NCBI RefSeq assembly: GCF_900110955.1
Contig: NZ_FOFR01000023.1
Span: 62,001 to 126,000 of the forward strand
DNA: 64,000 bases
Direction: 5' to 3'
DNA from: Lentzea xinjiangensis
GTDB taxonomy: Bacteria > Actinomycetota > Actinomycetes > Mycobacteriales > Pseudonocardiaceae
Below are positions 36,731 through 46,038 of the stretch, one piece after another. A model generated the notes under the pieces. That model had not been told where the DNA came from, searched no databases, and saw nothing but the letters and a program-made list of their open reading frames with translations. A program made the position numbers and the translations under genes. Each line of letters starts with the position of its first letter. Position 1 is the first letter of the stretch.

Positions 36731-37829
36731 TCACTTGGTCTTGAACAGCTTCACCGTCATCGACGTGCCGCTCTGGCGAACGACCCGCAACCCGACGCCC
36801 ACCGCGGGGAGCTTCACCCCGGCCGAGGGTTGTTCGGCGTACCAGTACTTCTCGGTGTCGTCGAAGACGGGCTGGGGACCGCCGCCCCGGATCGTGGCCG
36901 GCGTGCCGTTGAAGCTCAAGGTGAAGGAGTCCGGCTTCTGCAACGAGAACGGTGCGTCGTAGCCGCTGATGCGGGACGACCACTGCCCGCCTGCCGGGTT
37001 GTGCAGCGGCGCCGGATGGGCGTCGACCGGCAGGATCAGGCCTTCACCGGGGTGCCGGCTGGTGTTGTTGTCCGCGAAAGCGGTGTTCCACAGGGACACC
37101 ACCAGGCCGTCCTGGTACGGGAAGTGCTCCACCAGGTTCGGCTTGTCCGGGAAGCTGAACCAGTACGGTCCGCTCTGGAGGTACTTCCCGTACGACTCGT
37201 AGGTGCGGTTGGACGCGATGTAGAACTGTTCGTGCGTCCGGGTTTCCTTGCCCGTCGTGGTGCGGAACCCACGGGTGGTCCAGGGCGAGGTGGTTTCGGC
37301 GCCGTCGGTCAGCACAGGTGCGCCGTCGGCGGTGACCGTGATCGAGTCGGCGAAGAAGCCCGGCGGTGCCGCGGCGCCATCGGTCCGGTAGGCGAAGCGC
37401 AGCTGGGTGTTCTGGCCGGCGTGGGAGTCCAGGGGGAACGGTGACGTCGACCCACTGGTCGTTCGACGACGAGCTGATCGCCGGAGCGTTCTCCGCGTCG
37501 CGCTGGAAGGCAGCGCCGTTCGCGGTGCCGTCGAGCTTCGTCCAGCTCCCGTCCAGGTTGGACGCTTCGACGTAGAGGTGGTCCCAGCCGGCCTCGATGT
37601 CGTAGCGGGCCTTCAAGGTGCCGCGCTTCTCCGCGGTCACCTCGCCGGTCAGCACCTGCTGCTTCAGCGCCCGGCGTTTCAGCTCCAGTTCGTGCGGCTG
37701 GTCGTCCGGACGGTGCTTCTGCTTCTGCTGCGCGGGCGCGGATGCGGCGGCCGGCGTTGCGATCGCCGGTGCCGCCGCGCTCCCGATGACAAGGGCGAGC
37801 GCCACCGCCCCCGCAAGGATTCTTCGCAC
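36731..37829 (-). pseudogene. immune inhibitor A (M6)-like gene, catalytic domain deleted and frameshifted
   Basis: A GTG at 37829 starts a protein with a signal peptide (MRRILAGAVALALVIGSAAA...). A short propeptide-like stretch (PDDQPHELELKRRALKQQVL) is followed directly by the C-terminal immune-inhibitor-A segment (ARYDIEAGWDHLYVEAS). The zinc-protease domain with HExxH, several hundred residues in intact relatives, is missing. At a run of five G (37432-37436) the frame shifts: VTVP is followed in another frame by LDSHAGQNTQLRF and the remaining domain to LFKTK. Removing one base restores one frame of about 365 residues. The deletion plus frameshift argue for decay, although the single-base part could be a sequencing error. 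Confidence 0.75.
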
Positions 37830-37991
37830 GTGGTTTCCCCTCTGTGAACGGAAAACTCTACGGGCCGAAATGGTGCGAAATAATGTCTTCCGGGGTCGGC
37901 AAAGGTGTCCCTGAGAACACGCGGCCGAAGTGAGACGGTGCTCGGGCGACCGCGGCGGCGTTCATCACGTCCGCGCTGGAACAGGAACCGG

Positions 37992-39470
37992 TCAGCGGCC
38001 GTTGCGAGGGTGGAACACGCTGAGTTCACCGTAGGCCGGGAGAACACCCGTCAGATCACCGGTTCCGTTGCGCAGGACGGAATCCAGGAACGCGAGGGTG
38101 GCTGCGGCGACGACGCGCGGGCTCTCGGTGCGGCCCAATGAGCCGACTACCGAGGGCACCGGCGGCAGGTACAGGGGGCCGTCGGTGAAGGTGAGGTGCG
38201 CGGCGCCGGGGACGGTGAGCCGGTAGTTCGTCGCCGTGCCGCGCGTGAGCACCTCGGTGAGCCGGGGCAGGTAGCGCGGATCGGTGGCCGGGGTGATGGC
38301 CTGGGTGAGCGCGAGCGTCGGCCGGGCGAGGTCGGGCGACAGGGGACCGCGGGGGTAGCCGTCCAGATCGATGACGGCGTCGAACCGGTGGTCCTGCCTG
38401 GCCGCCTGCAGTGCGGCGGCACCACCCATGGAGTGACCGGTCGCGGCGACCCGGCCGGTGTCCAGGCGCCTGGCAAGCGGGTCCGTGCCGTCGCCGCGGT
38501 CGAGGCCCTCCAGCCGGGTCAGCACGAAGCCGAGGTCGGCGGCCCGGATCGCCGTCCAGCCGGCGGCGAGCAGGTCGTCCTCGTCCCGGTCGCCGGTGGA
38601 GACGGTCGCGGTGGTGATCGTCCGGCCGTCGGCGAGCACGACGGCGGCGGAGTCGTACGGGTGGTCGAGCGCCGCCACCACGTACCCGTGGCCGGCGAGC
38701 TGCTCCGCCCACGCGGTGTTCTGGCCGCGCACTCCGCTGGACCCCGGCGAGAACAGCACGACCGGGAACCGTCCTCCCTCATCGGCCACCGGGGCATCCG
38801 GAACCGCGTGGGAGCGGGCGTGCGGAACACCGTCCAGGAGGAAACCCGGCAGGCCGACCCCGCGGGCGAATGCTGCGGAGACGGTGCGCGCTTCGTCCTC
38901 GGTGCGTCCGAGGTACTGGGCGCGTGGTGCGTCCGCCGCGCTGTTCCGCGCGGGGTACCAGAGCTGCGCCACGACCGTGCGCCGGTCCCGCGGATCGGCG
39001 GTGAAGGTCTCGGGGCGGTCCGGGTCGGTCCACTCCAGCACGCGGGTGCCGACCGCGAAGCCGCCGGAGGGCTCAGGGAAGACGGGGACGGGAAAGGCCC
39101 ACGCCGTCACGGGACCTGCGGTGATCAGGCCTGCGCAGGCCAGCGATCCCGGCAACGCCAGCCACCGGCGGACCCGCCGGGCACGGCCCCGCACCAGCGG
39201 GGAGAAGGCGAACGTCGCCGCGACGGCCGCCCCCGCCAGCACCGGCAGCAGTTGCCAGCGGATCCCCGTGGCGCAGAGCGAGATCGCGGACAGCAGGAAC
39301 ACCGCCCCCGCCGCGATGGTGACGCGCGGGCGGGCAGCGGCGGGCAGCCAGCGCGCCACCACCAGCGCGACGGCACTGAGCACCGTCAGGACTTCCAGCG
39401 GGGACAGGTGCAGTCCCGTGATGATCTCGGTCACCCGGCCATGTTCGGTGCCGGACCCACGCCGCCACAT
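37992..39470 (-). CDS. PAF-acetylhydrolase-like alpha/beta hydrolase with N-terminal membrane segments
   Basis: A 492-residue protein. About four hydrophobic segments fill the first 130 residues, then a hydrolase domain resembling platelet-activating factor acetylhydrolase follows. It has VAQLWYPA, FPVVLFSPGSSGVRGQNTAWAEQLA (oxyanion) and the nucleophile elbow GHSMGG. The catalytic His is likely in GAAHLTF. It is a membrane-anchored hydrolase with an unknown lipid or ester substrate. ATG 39470 is given; a GTG at 39434 is an alternative. It is divergent from the two-component system. Confidence 0.8.
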   Translation of the reverse strand: MWRRGSGTEHGRVTEIITGLHLSPLEVLTVLSAVALVVARWLPAAARPRVTIAAGAVFLLSAISLCATGIRWQLLPVLAGAAVAATFAFSPLVRGRARRVRRWLALPGSLACAGLITAGPVTAWAFPVPVFPEPSGGFAVGTRVLEWTDPDRPETFTADPRDRRTVVAQLWYPARNSAADAPRAQYLGRTEDEARTVSAAFARGVGLPGFLLDGVPHARSHAVPDAPVADEGGRFPVVLFSPGSSGVRGQNTAWAEQLAGHGYVVAALDHPYDSAAVVLADGRTITTATVSTGDRDEDDLLAAGWTAIRAADLGFVLTRLEGLDRGDGTDPLARRLDTGRVAATGHSMGGAAALQAARQDHRFDAVIDLDGYPRGPLSPDLARPTLALTQAITPATDPRYLPRLTEVLTRGTATNYRLTVPGAAHLTFTDGPLYLPPVPSVVGSLGRTESPRVVAAATLAFLDSVLRNGTGDLTGVLPAYGELSVFHPRNGR

Positions 39471-39642
39471 CGCTCCCAGGGCGCGATCTCAGTGCCGTCT
39501 CCAGTGGCAGTCGAGCACCCGGATCACCGGCCCGGCTACGACCACGGGAGGTGCCGGGACTCCTACCACGGTCGCAATCCGGCTCGCCGCCGTCAGACGG
39601 CGGGCTCATGTGCGCGGCGGGCCGTCGGCCTACCATCGCCCT

Positions 39643-40752
39643 GTGATGACCGAGCGGCGCTGGGCGTCCCGGCTGCCGCCGGCGGTGTGGGACGCGGTGC
39701 CGGCGGCACTGCTCCTGCTGAACGTCCTGACCATGTGGCCGCCCGCGGAGCTGCCGGTGGCCGCCGCGCTCACCGCCGCGCTCGCGCTGCCCCTGGTGTG
39801 GCGGCGCCGGGCCCCGCTCGCGGTGTTCGGCGCGGTGGCGGCCGCGGCCTTCGTGCAGTGGCTGGTGGACGTCCAACTGCCCGCGGACATCGCCCTGCTG
39901 GTGGCTCTCCACACGGTGGCCGCGAACTCGGGCAGGCGCGTCACACTCGGCGCCGTCGCCGTCGTGGAGATCGGGGCCGTTCTCGCCTGCCTGCGCTGGG
40001 CGACGGACGGCGCGTTCCTGGCCCCGTTCGCCGCGCTCACCGCGATGGTCGTCGCCGCGGCCGTCCTCGGCGTGAACGCCCGGGCCAGCCGCGCCTACCT
40101 GGAAGCCGTGCAGGAACGGGCCGTCGCCGAGGAACGGGCCAGGATCACCAGGGAGATGCACGACATCGTCACCCACAACCTGTCCGTCATGGTCGCGCTC
40201 ACCGACGCGGCCGTCCACGCGCAGCACCGCTCGCCCGGCAAAGCCACCGCCGCGATGCTCCAGGTCTCCGAAACGGGCAGGCAGGCCCTGACCGACATGC
40301 GGCGCTCACTCGGCGTCCTGCGCACCGACGAACCGGACGCGGCGCGCCACCCGTTGCCCGGCATCGCGCAACTGGAGGCCCTCGCGGACCAGATGCGCGC
40401 CGCCGGCCTGCCGACCGGCCTCGACATCGTCGGCGGCTGCGCGCACGTACCCGCGACCGCGCAACTGACCGTCTACCGCCTGGTGCAGGAAGCCTTGACC
40501 AACACCCTCAAGCACACACCCACCGGCACACGCGCCGAAGTCCGGATCGAGTGCGCTGCCGAGACCGTCACAGTGGACGTCACGGACACCGGCCCGCCGA
40601 CCGCCTCCGCCACCACCTCCGGCCACGGCATCACCGGCATGCGCGAGCGTTCGGCCGACTACGGGGGAACGCTGCTGGCCGGCCCGCTCCCCGGTGGCGG
40701 CTGGGGAGTGCACACCCGCCTCGTCTTCGGCGCTCCAGCGGCGTCCGCATGA
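39643..40752 (+). CDS. DesK/NarL-type sensor histidine kinase
   Basis: A membrane histidine kinase of about 369 residues. Five or so hydrophobic segments in the first 140 residues are followed by HisKA_3 dimerization (ARITREMHDIVTHNLSVMV, phospho-acceptor His about residue 173) and an HATPase domain (LVQEALTNTLKHTPTG, N box; DTGPPT and GHGITGMRERS, G boxes). TACCAT at 39631-39636 is a good -10 seven bases before GTG 39643, so the mRNA may be leaderless. The stop overlaps the response regulator ATG. The signal is unknown. Confidence 0.92.
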   Translation: MMTERRWASRLPPAVWDAVPAALLLLNVLTMWPPAELPVAAALTAALALPLVWRRRAPLAVFGAVAAAAFVQWLVDVQLPADIALLVALHTVAANSGRRVTLGAVAVVEIGAVLACLRWATDGAFLAPFAALTAMVVAAAVLGVNARASRAYLEAVQERAVAEERARITREMHDIVTHNLSVMVALTDAAVHAQHRSPGKATAAMLQVSETGRQALTDMRRSLGVLRTDEPDAARHPLPGIAQLEALADQMRAAGLPTGLDIVGGCAHVPATAQLTVYRLVQEALTNTLKHTPTGTRAEVRIECAAETVTVDVTDTGPPTASATTSGHGITGMRERSADYGGTLLAGPLPGGGWGVHTRLVFGAPAASA

Positions 40753-41411
40753 CGATCCGCGTCCTGATCGCCGACGACGAAGCGCTGCTGCGCATGGCGT
40801 TCAGCATGATCCTGGAGGCGCAGCCGGACCTGGCACCGGTCGGCGAAGCCGAGGACGGCGCCACCGCCCTCCGCCTCGCCACCGACCTGCGCCCCGACGT
40901 CGTCCTCATGGACGTCCGCATGCCGGGCACCGACGGCATCGAGGCGACCCGGCAGGTCGTCCGGAAGTGCCCCCACACCAAGGTGTTGGTCCTCACCACG
41001 TTCGACCTGGACGAGTACGCCTTCGCCGGGCTCAAAGCCGGCGCCTCGGGCTTCCTGCTGAAGAACACCAGGCCCGACGAACTGCTCACCGCCATCCGCA
41101 CCGTGGCCGCGGGCAACGCGGTGGTCTCCCCGCGCGTCACCCGGCGCCTGCTGGAGAGGTTCCGCCCGCACCTCCCCGACGCCGTCACCACCGCCCGCGA
41201 CGAGCGGCTGACCAGGCTCAGCGCCCGCGAGCGCGAGGTGCTCGTCCAGGTGGGCTCCGGCCTGTCCAACGCCGAGATCGCCGCCACCCTGCACCTCGCG
41301 GAGGCGACGGTGAAGTCGCACCTGGGCCGGATCCTGCACAAGCTCGAACTGCGCGACCGGATCCAGGCCGTGATCTTCGCCTACGAGAGCCGCCTCATCC
41401 ACCCGGCGTGA
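40749..41411 (+). CDS. NarL/LuxR-family response regulator
   Basis: A 220-residue regulator with a receiver domain (IADDEALLRMAF; phospho-acceptor Asp55 in LMDVRMPG; the conserved Thr/Lys pair in VLTTFD and LLKN) and a C-terminal LuxR helix-turn-helix (LSAREREVLVQVGSGLSNAEIA, VKSHLGRILHKL). The ATG overlaps the kinase stop (ATGA). It is the cognate partner of the sensor kinase. Confidence 0.95.
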   Translation: MTIRVLIADDEALLRMAFSMILEAQPDLAPVGEAEDGATALRLATDLRPDVVLMDVRMPGTDGIEATRQVVRKCPHTKVLVLTTFDLDEYAFAGLKAGASGFLLKNTRPDELLTAIRTVAAGNAVVSPRVTRRLLERFRPHLPDAVTTARDERLTRLSAREREVLVQVGSGLSNAEIAATLHLAEATVKSHLGRILHKLELRDRIQAVIFAYESRLIHPA

Positions 41412-41648
41412 TGTCCGCGGTGCGCCTCACACCGCCGGCATCGAGGCCACCCGCCTGCCCCGCCTGCGGCGCGGGAGGTCGGTGACGCGCTGGGTCATCA
41501 AACGGTCTGAGTCGACGCCATCGCGTGGCGAGCTACGAGGTCCGCCGCGAGAAATGGGCCAGACGAGTGGTGCTCGGCCGAACGGCGGGATCCGGCGTTC
41601 GGCCCGCGCCACAATGCTCCCCGCTGCGGATCTTGCATCGGAGGCTTC

Positions 41649-43955
41649 ATGGTCAAGCACGCCAGCGGTCCCTCTCGGCTGGTGTTGGAGAAGGCCCTGG
41701 AACGGGTGCTCAAGCGCGGTGAGTTCGACGAGCAGATCAAGCGCCTGAAGATCACGCCCGCCAACGCGGTGAAGGAACTGCTGAACGATCCTGAAGTCCA
41801 CATCGCGGGCCAGCAGACCTACGAGCACGTCGAGTACCTCCTGGGGGAGTTCGACGACAAGCTGAAGAGCCGCCCGAGGGCCTGGCCGAAGCCGTCGGCT
41901 CGTCCGCTGCGGGAGCTGCTGCCCGTGACGGTTGTCGCGCTGCCGGCAGCGCTCTGGTTCGCGATCGTGCTGTTGTTCGGGCAGTCGTTGTCCTCGACCG
42001 TCATCGTGATGCTGACGATCGTGGCCCTCGTCACCACCGCGGCGTGTGGGTGGTGGCTGCTGCCGTTGGAAACCCTGGTCTGGATCCGCTGGCTCATGGG
42101 TGTGCTGCCGCTGATGGCCATCATCCCCGCCGAGAAGTGGGTCGGGGAGCGGGAGTTGCGCAATGACGCCCTGTCCGACCGCGTCCGGCAGTGGCTGAGC
42201 GAGAAGGAGACGCCATCGCTCGAGCTCGAGATCCGGTTGCGCGACGCCGACGGGCTCACCCTCCCCGCGGGACAGGGCCCCCTGGTCCACACCGCCGCCG
42301 TCGAGGCCTGCGAACGAGAGGTCAACCGGTCGATGCCCGGCGCCGTCGGGCTCGCGGGTCCACGCGGGGCGGGGAAGACGACGATCATCGAGCGCGCGGT
42401 GGCCGGCGAGTTCACCAGGAAAGGTCCCATGCTCGGAGTGCTGGCAAGCGCTCCGGTGCGCTACGACGCCCGTGACTTCGTTCTGCACCTCCACGCGCAC
42501 GTGTGTCGTGCCGTCCTGGACTTCCTGTCGGTGTCGGAGCGCACGACCGGTTCCGAGACCAAGCGGCTGTGGACGAGGCTGCGCGGACGCTGGGTCGTTC
42601 GCCGCACCCTGAGCACCTGGACCCGCGCCCTGGTCGGGTCGTCGGTCTCGGCCGCGGCCGCGCTGGGGTACGCGGAGTTCGTGTGGGGCTGGACGGGTGA
42701 TCCGGCCGTCCTGTGGCGTGGGGCCGTGTCCACCGCCGCGCAAGCCTGGTCGGACCTGCCCGGTTTCGTGCTCGACTGGCACGTGCGCATCGTCCCGGCG
42801 GTTCTGGCGGCGTTGTACGCCCTGGAAGCCGTGCTGGACCTGGTGTTCTCCGTGGTGCTGCGCCTGCTCGTGGGTCTGCCGGTCGCCGCCTACCGCCTCT
42901 CGGAACGGCTGTCGTCGCAGGAGCCACGAGACCCGGCGCACGCCGCCCTGCGCGCCGTCGCCGAACAGCACATGCATCGCATCCGCTTCCTCCAGACCCG
43001 CACCTCCGGCTGGTCCGGCAAGGTGAGCGCGCCGCTGGGCTCCGACCTGGGCCTCAACCGGTCGCTGGCCCGTGCCGAGCAACCGTGGACACATCCCGAG
43101 GTCGTCGACCGCTTCCGCGACTTCATGGAACTGGTGGTCGAGGTCCTGGGCAAGGGACCGGAGAGGCTGAGCGGCATCATCATCGCGATCGACGAGCTGG
43201 ACAAGATCTCCGATCCAGAGGAGGCACAGCGGTTCCTCAACGAGATCAAGGGAGTTTTCGGCGTACCGCACTGCCTCTTCCTCGTGTCGATGTCCGACGA
43301 CGCGCTGACCGCGTTCGAAAGGCGCGGCATCCCTGCTCGCGACGCGTTCGACAGCTCCTTTACGACGATGATCCACGTCCAGCCGTTCACCCTCGTGGAG
43401 TCGAGGGACTGGCTGAAGCGACGAGCACTGGGAATCCCGGAACCGTTCGTCTGGTTGTGCCACGCGATGTCCGGCGGGCTACCTCGCGACCTGGGCCGGG
43501 TCGCGATCGCGCTGCACGACCTGCAGGCGGACTGCCCGCATCTGGCCGACGTCACGCGCGAACTGGTGCGGCAGGACCTCGGTCTGAAGGTCCGCGCGTT
43601 CGCTCATGCCGCGCGTGTGACCCGACGGGCGGAGACAGGTGAGTCGGCCGAGTTGCAGAAGCTCGTCAAGGAGCTGCAGACCGCGGTCACCGATCCCTCG
43701 CGACTGACCGAGATCGCGGACCGCATCTGGCCGGACGACAAGGCACCGCTCAGCTACGCCGAGGAACTGCGCGCCGAAGCGGCCTGCTACCTGATCTTCT
43801 GCCAGACGGTCGACGAGTTCTTCCGCCACCTGGATCCGGAGCAGGAGGACATGGTGGACATGGTGGGCGATCTCGCTCGTGCCCGCCTGCACATGGCGCT
43901 CGACACCCAGCTCGCACGTGACTTGCTGCAGTCGCTTCGCTCGGCCGCTCAGTAG
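41649..43955 (+). CDS. KAP-like membrane P-loop NTPase
   Basis: A 768-residue protein. An N-terminal soluble segment (1-88) is followed by two or three transmembrane helices (about 92-160). The Walker A is GPRGAGKTT (237-245) and the Walker B is GIIIAIDELDKI (509-520). Further hydrophobic segments lie between these motifs (about 318-342 and 378-412), the hallmark of KAP-family NTPases, where membrane helices interrupt the P-loop fold. SMSDDALTAFERRG and an arginine-rich C-terminal helical part follow. KAP proteins are membrane-bound and some are linked to phage defence or surface-complex assembly (family knowledge). It stands alone, with no visible partner. It is not recognised as a named protein. 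Confidence 0.8.
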   Translation: MVKHASGPSRLVLEKALERVLKRGEFDEQIKRLKITPANAVKELLNDPEVHIAGQQTYEHVEYLLGEFDDKLKSRPRAWPKPSARPLRELLPVTVVALPAALWFAIVLLFGQSLSSTVIVMLTIVALVTTAACGWWLLPLETLVWIRWLMGVLPLMAIIPAEKWVGERELRNDALSDRVRQWLSEKETPSLELEIRLRDADGLTLPAGQGPLVHTAAVEACEREVNRSMPGAVGLAGPRGAGKTTIIERAVAGEFTRKGPMLGVLASAPVRYDARDFVLHLHAHVCRAVLDFLSVSERTTGSETKRLWTRLRGRWVVRRTLSTWTRALVGSSVSAAAALGYAEFVWGWTGDPAVLWRGAVSTAAQAWSDLPGFVLDWHVRIVPAVLAALYALEAVLDLVFSVVLRLLVGLPVAAYRLSERLSSQEPRDPAHAALRAVAEQHMHRIRFLQTRTSGWSGKVSAPLGSDLGLNRSLARAEQPWTHPEVVDRFRDFMELVVEVLGKGPERLSGIIIAIDELDKISDPEEAQRFLNEIKGVFGVPHCLFLVSMSDDALTAFERRGIPARDAFDSSFTTMIHVQPFTLVESRDWLKRRALGIPEPFVWLCHAMSGGLPRDLGRVAIALHDLQADCPHLADVTRELVRQDLGLKVRAFAHAARVTRRAETGESAELQKLVKELQTAVTDPSRLTEIADRIWPDDKAPLSYAEELRAEAACYLIFCQTVDEFFRHLDPEQEDMVDMVGDLARARLHMALDTQLARDLLQSLRSAAQ

Positions 43956-44382
43956 CAGGGGAGACTGGTGGATTTCGTGCCTCGGTTTCAGTGCCGTGGA
44001 CAAATCTCCAGCACCGCGTGATCACCGCACAACACAGTGTTTCGCTACAGCCGGCAGTCAGTCAGCACCTGCTTGACTTCGCGTGCCGAAGAAGGCGGTC
44101 GTATTTCTGGAGCAGGTCACGCGGCGGCGCACCGCCGCCATTTTCTCGCCCCGGCCGGGCACGACCGCGCACCCACGTCGCAAAGCGGAGACCGTCGTGC
44201 CCGGCAAGGTCCCGTCGACGCCGTGCCGAGCGTGGCGGCTCGGTCCTCCCGGGCGATCCCGGGGCGCCTCGCCGCCTACCTCGCTGGGTGGGGGAGTGCT
44301 GCCTGTCACAGCAGGTGCCGGACCAGCCGTCCTCGACGGGGACGTTGAAAGCGCCACGACCACCGGCTGCCACAATGGACGA
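43956..44382. other. 427-bp gap: hairpin, no supported gene
   Basis: No reading frame with a convincing start or protein-like composition was found on either strand. It holds the possible terminator at 44123 and the putative promoter of the DMT gene (CACAAT seven bases before ATG 44383). Confidence 0.5.
44123..44145 (+). terminator. GC stem followed by a short U-run
   Basis: GGCGGCG-CAC-CGCCGCC is followed by ATTTTCT. It is about 170 bases downstream of the KAP gene, so read-through RNA may be stopped here. Confidence 0.5.
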
Positions 44383-45243
44383 ATGGCTCTGGGTTACCTC
44401 CTCGCCGTGCTGGCGACCCTGGCGTCAGGCAGTGGTTCGATCCTGGAGTCCGTGGGTGTCCGGCGTGCGGGTGCGTACGGCGGAAGGTCTCTCGATCTCA
44501 TCGCTCTCCGGCGCCAGTGGCTGTACTTCCTCGGTCTCGGCGTGAACCTGCTGGGGTTCGCCTGCGCCTCCGCGGCACTGCACCGCCTGCCGCTGTTCCT
44601 CGTCCAGTCGATGCTCGCGTTCAGCGTCGGCGTGACCGCCATGATCAGCGCGCTCATGGGCTCCCACCTGCGTGCACCGGGGTGGGGCGCGCTGGGCGTC
44701 GGCGCAACCGGCCTGGTGCTGCTGGGCGTGTCCGCGGAGCCAGGTCCCGCACAGGCCCTGCCACCGCAGTGGCGGTGGATCCTCGTCGCCTCGGCGATCC
44801 CGGTGGCGGCGATCGCCGTTTACGCCCGACGCCACCACCACGTCCGGGCGACGGTGGCACTGGCGTTCGGCTCCGGTGTCGCCTACGGCGTCGTCGGCAT
44901 CTCGGCACGGACGCTCCACCTCCCGGACGAGGCGTGGCGGCTCGTCCTGGAACCGGCGGCCTGGTCGATCGTCTGCAACGGACTCGTCGCGGCGGTGCTG
45001 TTCGCGATGGCGTTGCAGAAGGGCGGTCCGACCGGGGTCACCGCGATCATGTTCACCACCAACACGGCGCTGTCGTCGTTCGTCGGACTGGTCTACCTCG
45101 GCGATCACGTCCGCGATGGTTACGTGACCGCCGCGACCACCGGGTTCGTCCTGGCGATCGCCGGGGCGATCGCCGTCGCCCACTACTCGGCTGACACGCG
45201 GCAGGAAGAGCGCACGAAGACACCGGCCGGGTTGCAGGTGTGA
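44383..45243 (+). CDS. DMT-superfamily (EamA-like) transporter
   Basis: A 286-residue membrane protein with about nine or ten hydrophobic helices. It starts MALGYLLAVLATLASGSGSILESVGVRR, and LVQSMLAFSVGVTAMISALMG and GPTGVTAIMFTTNTALSSFVGLVYLGDHV fit the drug/metabolite transporter fold. ATG 44383 is chosen over longer frames, which lack protein-like sequence. A CACAAT element seven bases upstream suggests a leaderless message. The substrate is unknown. Confidence 0.8.
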   Translation: MALGYLLAVLATLASGSGSILESVGVRRAGAYGGRSLDLIALRRQWLYFLGLGVNLLGFACASAALHRLPLFLVQSMLAFSVGVTAMISALMGSHLRAPGWGALGVGATGLVLLGVSAEPGPAQALPPQWRWILVASAIPVAAIAVYARRHHHVRATVALAFGSGVAYGVVGISARTLHLPDEAWRLVLEPAAWSIVCNGLVAAVLFAMALQKGGPTGVTAIMFTTNTALSSFVGLVYLGDHVRDGYVTAATTGFVLAIAGAIAVAHYSADTRQEERTKTPAGLQV

Positions 45244-45363
45244 GGCACTCAGTCTCGGTTCGCATGAGCCCGGCAGAGCAGTGGACGGCATTCCCTATAG
45301 CTTCAGTGTAGACTGAAAATAAACGTCTCTGCTCCGAAGGTCTTCCCGATCGATCCGGAAAAA

Positions 45364-45399
45364 GCACGGCCTTCGCGCGCACCCGCGAGAAGGCCGTGC
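45364..45399. terminator. 11-bp stem bidirectional terminator
   Basis: GCACGGCCTTC pairs perfectly with GAAGGCCGTGC across a 14-base loop. It lies between the convergent DMT transporter and small secreted protein genes. The left side is preceded by AAAAA, giving a U-tract on the minus strand for the minus-strand gene. Confidence 0.8.
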
Positions 45400-45481
45400 T
45401 GTGCTCGATGAGTGGCGCAACTCCCGATCGCGGAGTGCAGGCCGACCGCCACCGCTATGCGGCCGCCTTCCTCCCGACGGC

Positions 45482-45922
45482 TCAGATGCTGGGGGAGTTG
45501 GCGTTCACCCAGACGTACGCGACACCGTCCCAGTACCTCGCCCAGCCGATGTAGTGGGACGGCTGGTTGGTGACGGAGACGACGGGATCGGTGCAGGAGC
45601 CGCTAATGCCCGGCTGGATCCAGCTGTTGACCGGGCACACGGAGTACCCGCCGGCACCCCAGTTGATCTTGGTCTGCATCTCGGCGACGTAGTGGGCGGC
45701 CGGCCCCGCGTTGGTCACCCTGGTTCTCCCGGTCACCGAGATGCCGTCACGGGTCACGCAGGTCTGCAGGTGCAGCCCGGTCGCGCCGGCCTTCACGGAA
45801 GGCCCGCAACTGGTCACCGGCGCCGGCAGGGCCTGCGCGGGAGCTGCGGCCAGGACCGAGCCGGTGGTCATCGTGACGGCGAGCACCGCCGTCGCCGCGG
45901 ACTTCTTGAGAACAGCAGACAT
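45482..45922 (-). CDS. small secreted four-cysteine protein A
   Basis: A 146-residue exported protein with a signal peptide (MSAVLKKSAATAVLAV... AQA near residue 31). The mature part has cysteines at 39, 55, 96 and 110 (spacing 16, 41, 14), probably two disulfides. It contains SCG at the first Cys and a WIQPG motif between Cys 96 and 110. No known domain was recognised. It shares layout and upstream element with the gene at 46039-46470. A role in extracellular interaction or signalling is possible but unproven. Confidence 0.85.
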   Translation of the reverse strand: MSAVLKKSAATAVLAVTMTTGSVLAAAPAQALPAPVTSCGPSVKAGATGLHLQTCVTRDGISVTGRTRVTNAGPAAHYVAEMQTKINWGAGGYSVCPVNSWIQPGISGSCTDPVVSVTNQPSHYIGWARYWDGVAYVWVNANSPSI

Positions 45923-45982
45923 TCCATTGCCTTTCCGTGATTTGTGGCGCCGTCTTCAACGCGTGCGCAACAACAGAGTGCG

Positions 45983-46038
45983 ATCCATATGCCCGACGGA
46001 CCACCCACAGGCACCTACACACTCCGAGTGTGTGAGGC
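45983..46038. promoter_or_regulatory. copy 1 of shared upstream repeat with ACACACT-CCG-AGTGTGT palindrome
   Basis: About 56 bases closely match 46527-46582, including GACCACCCAC, GCACCTACACA and a palindrome (46017-46033). It begins 61 bases upstream of secreted protein A on the minus strand. It is probably its promoter/operator and a binding site for the regulator encoded at 46619. Confidence 0.7.

Noticed and set aside
44083-44382. Upstream extension of the DMT transporter by about 100 residues
   Set aside because: The extension is Arg/Pro-rich, has no membrane character and no ribosome site; ATG 44383 begins the first helix.
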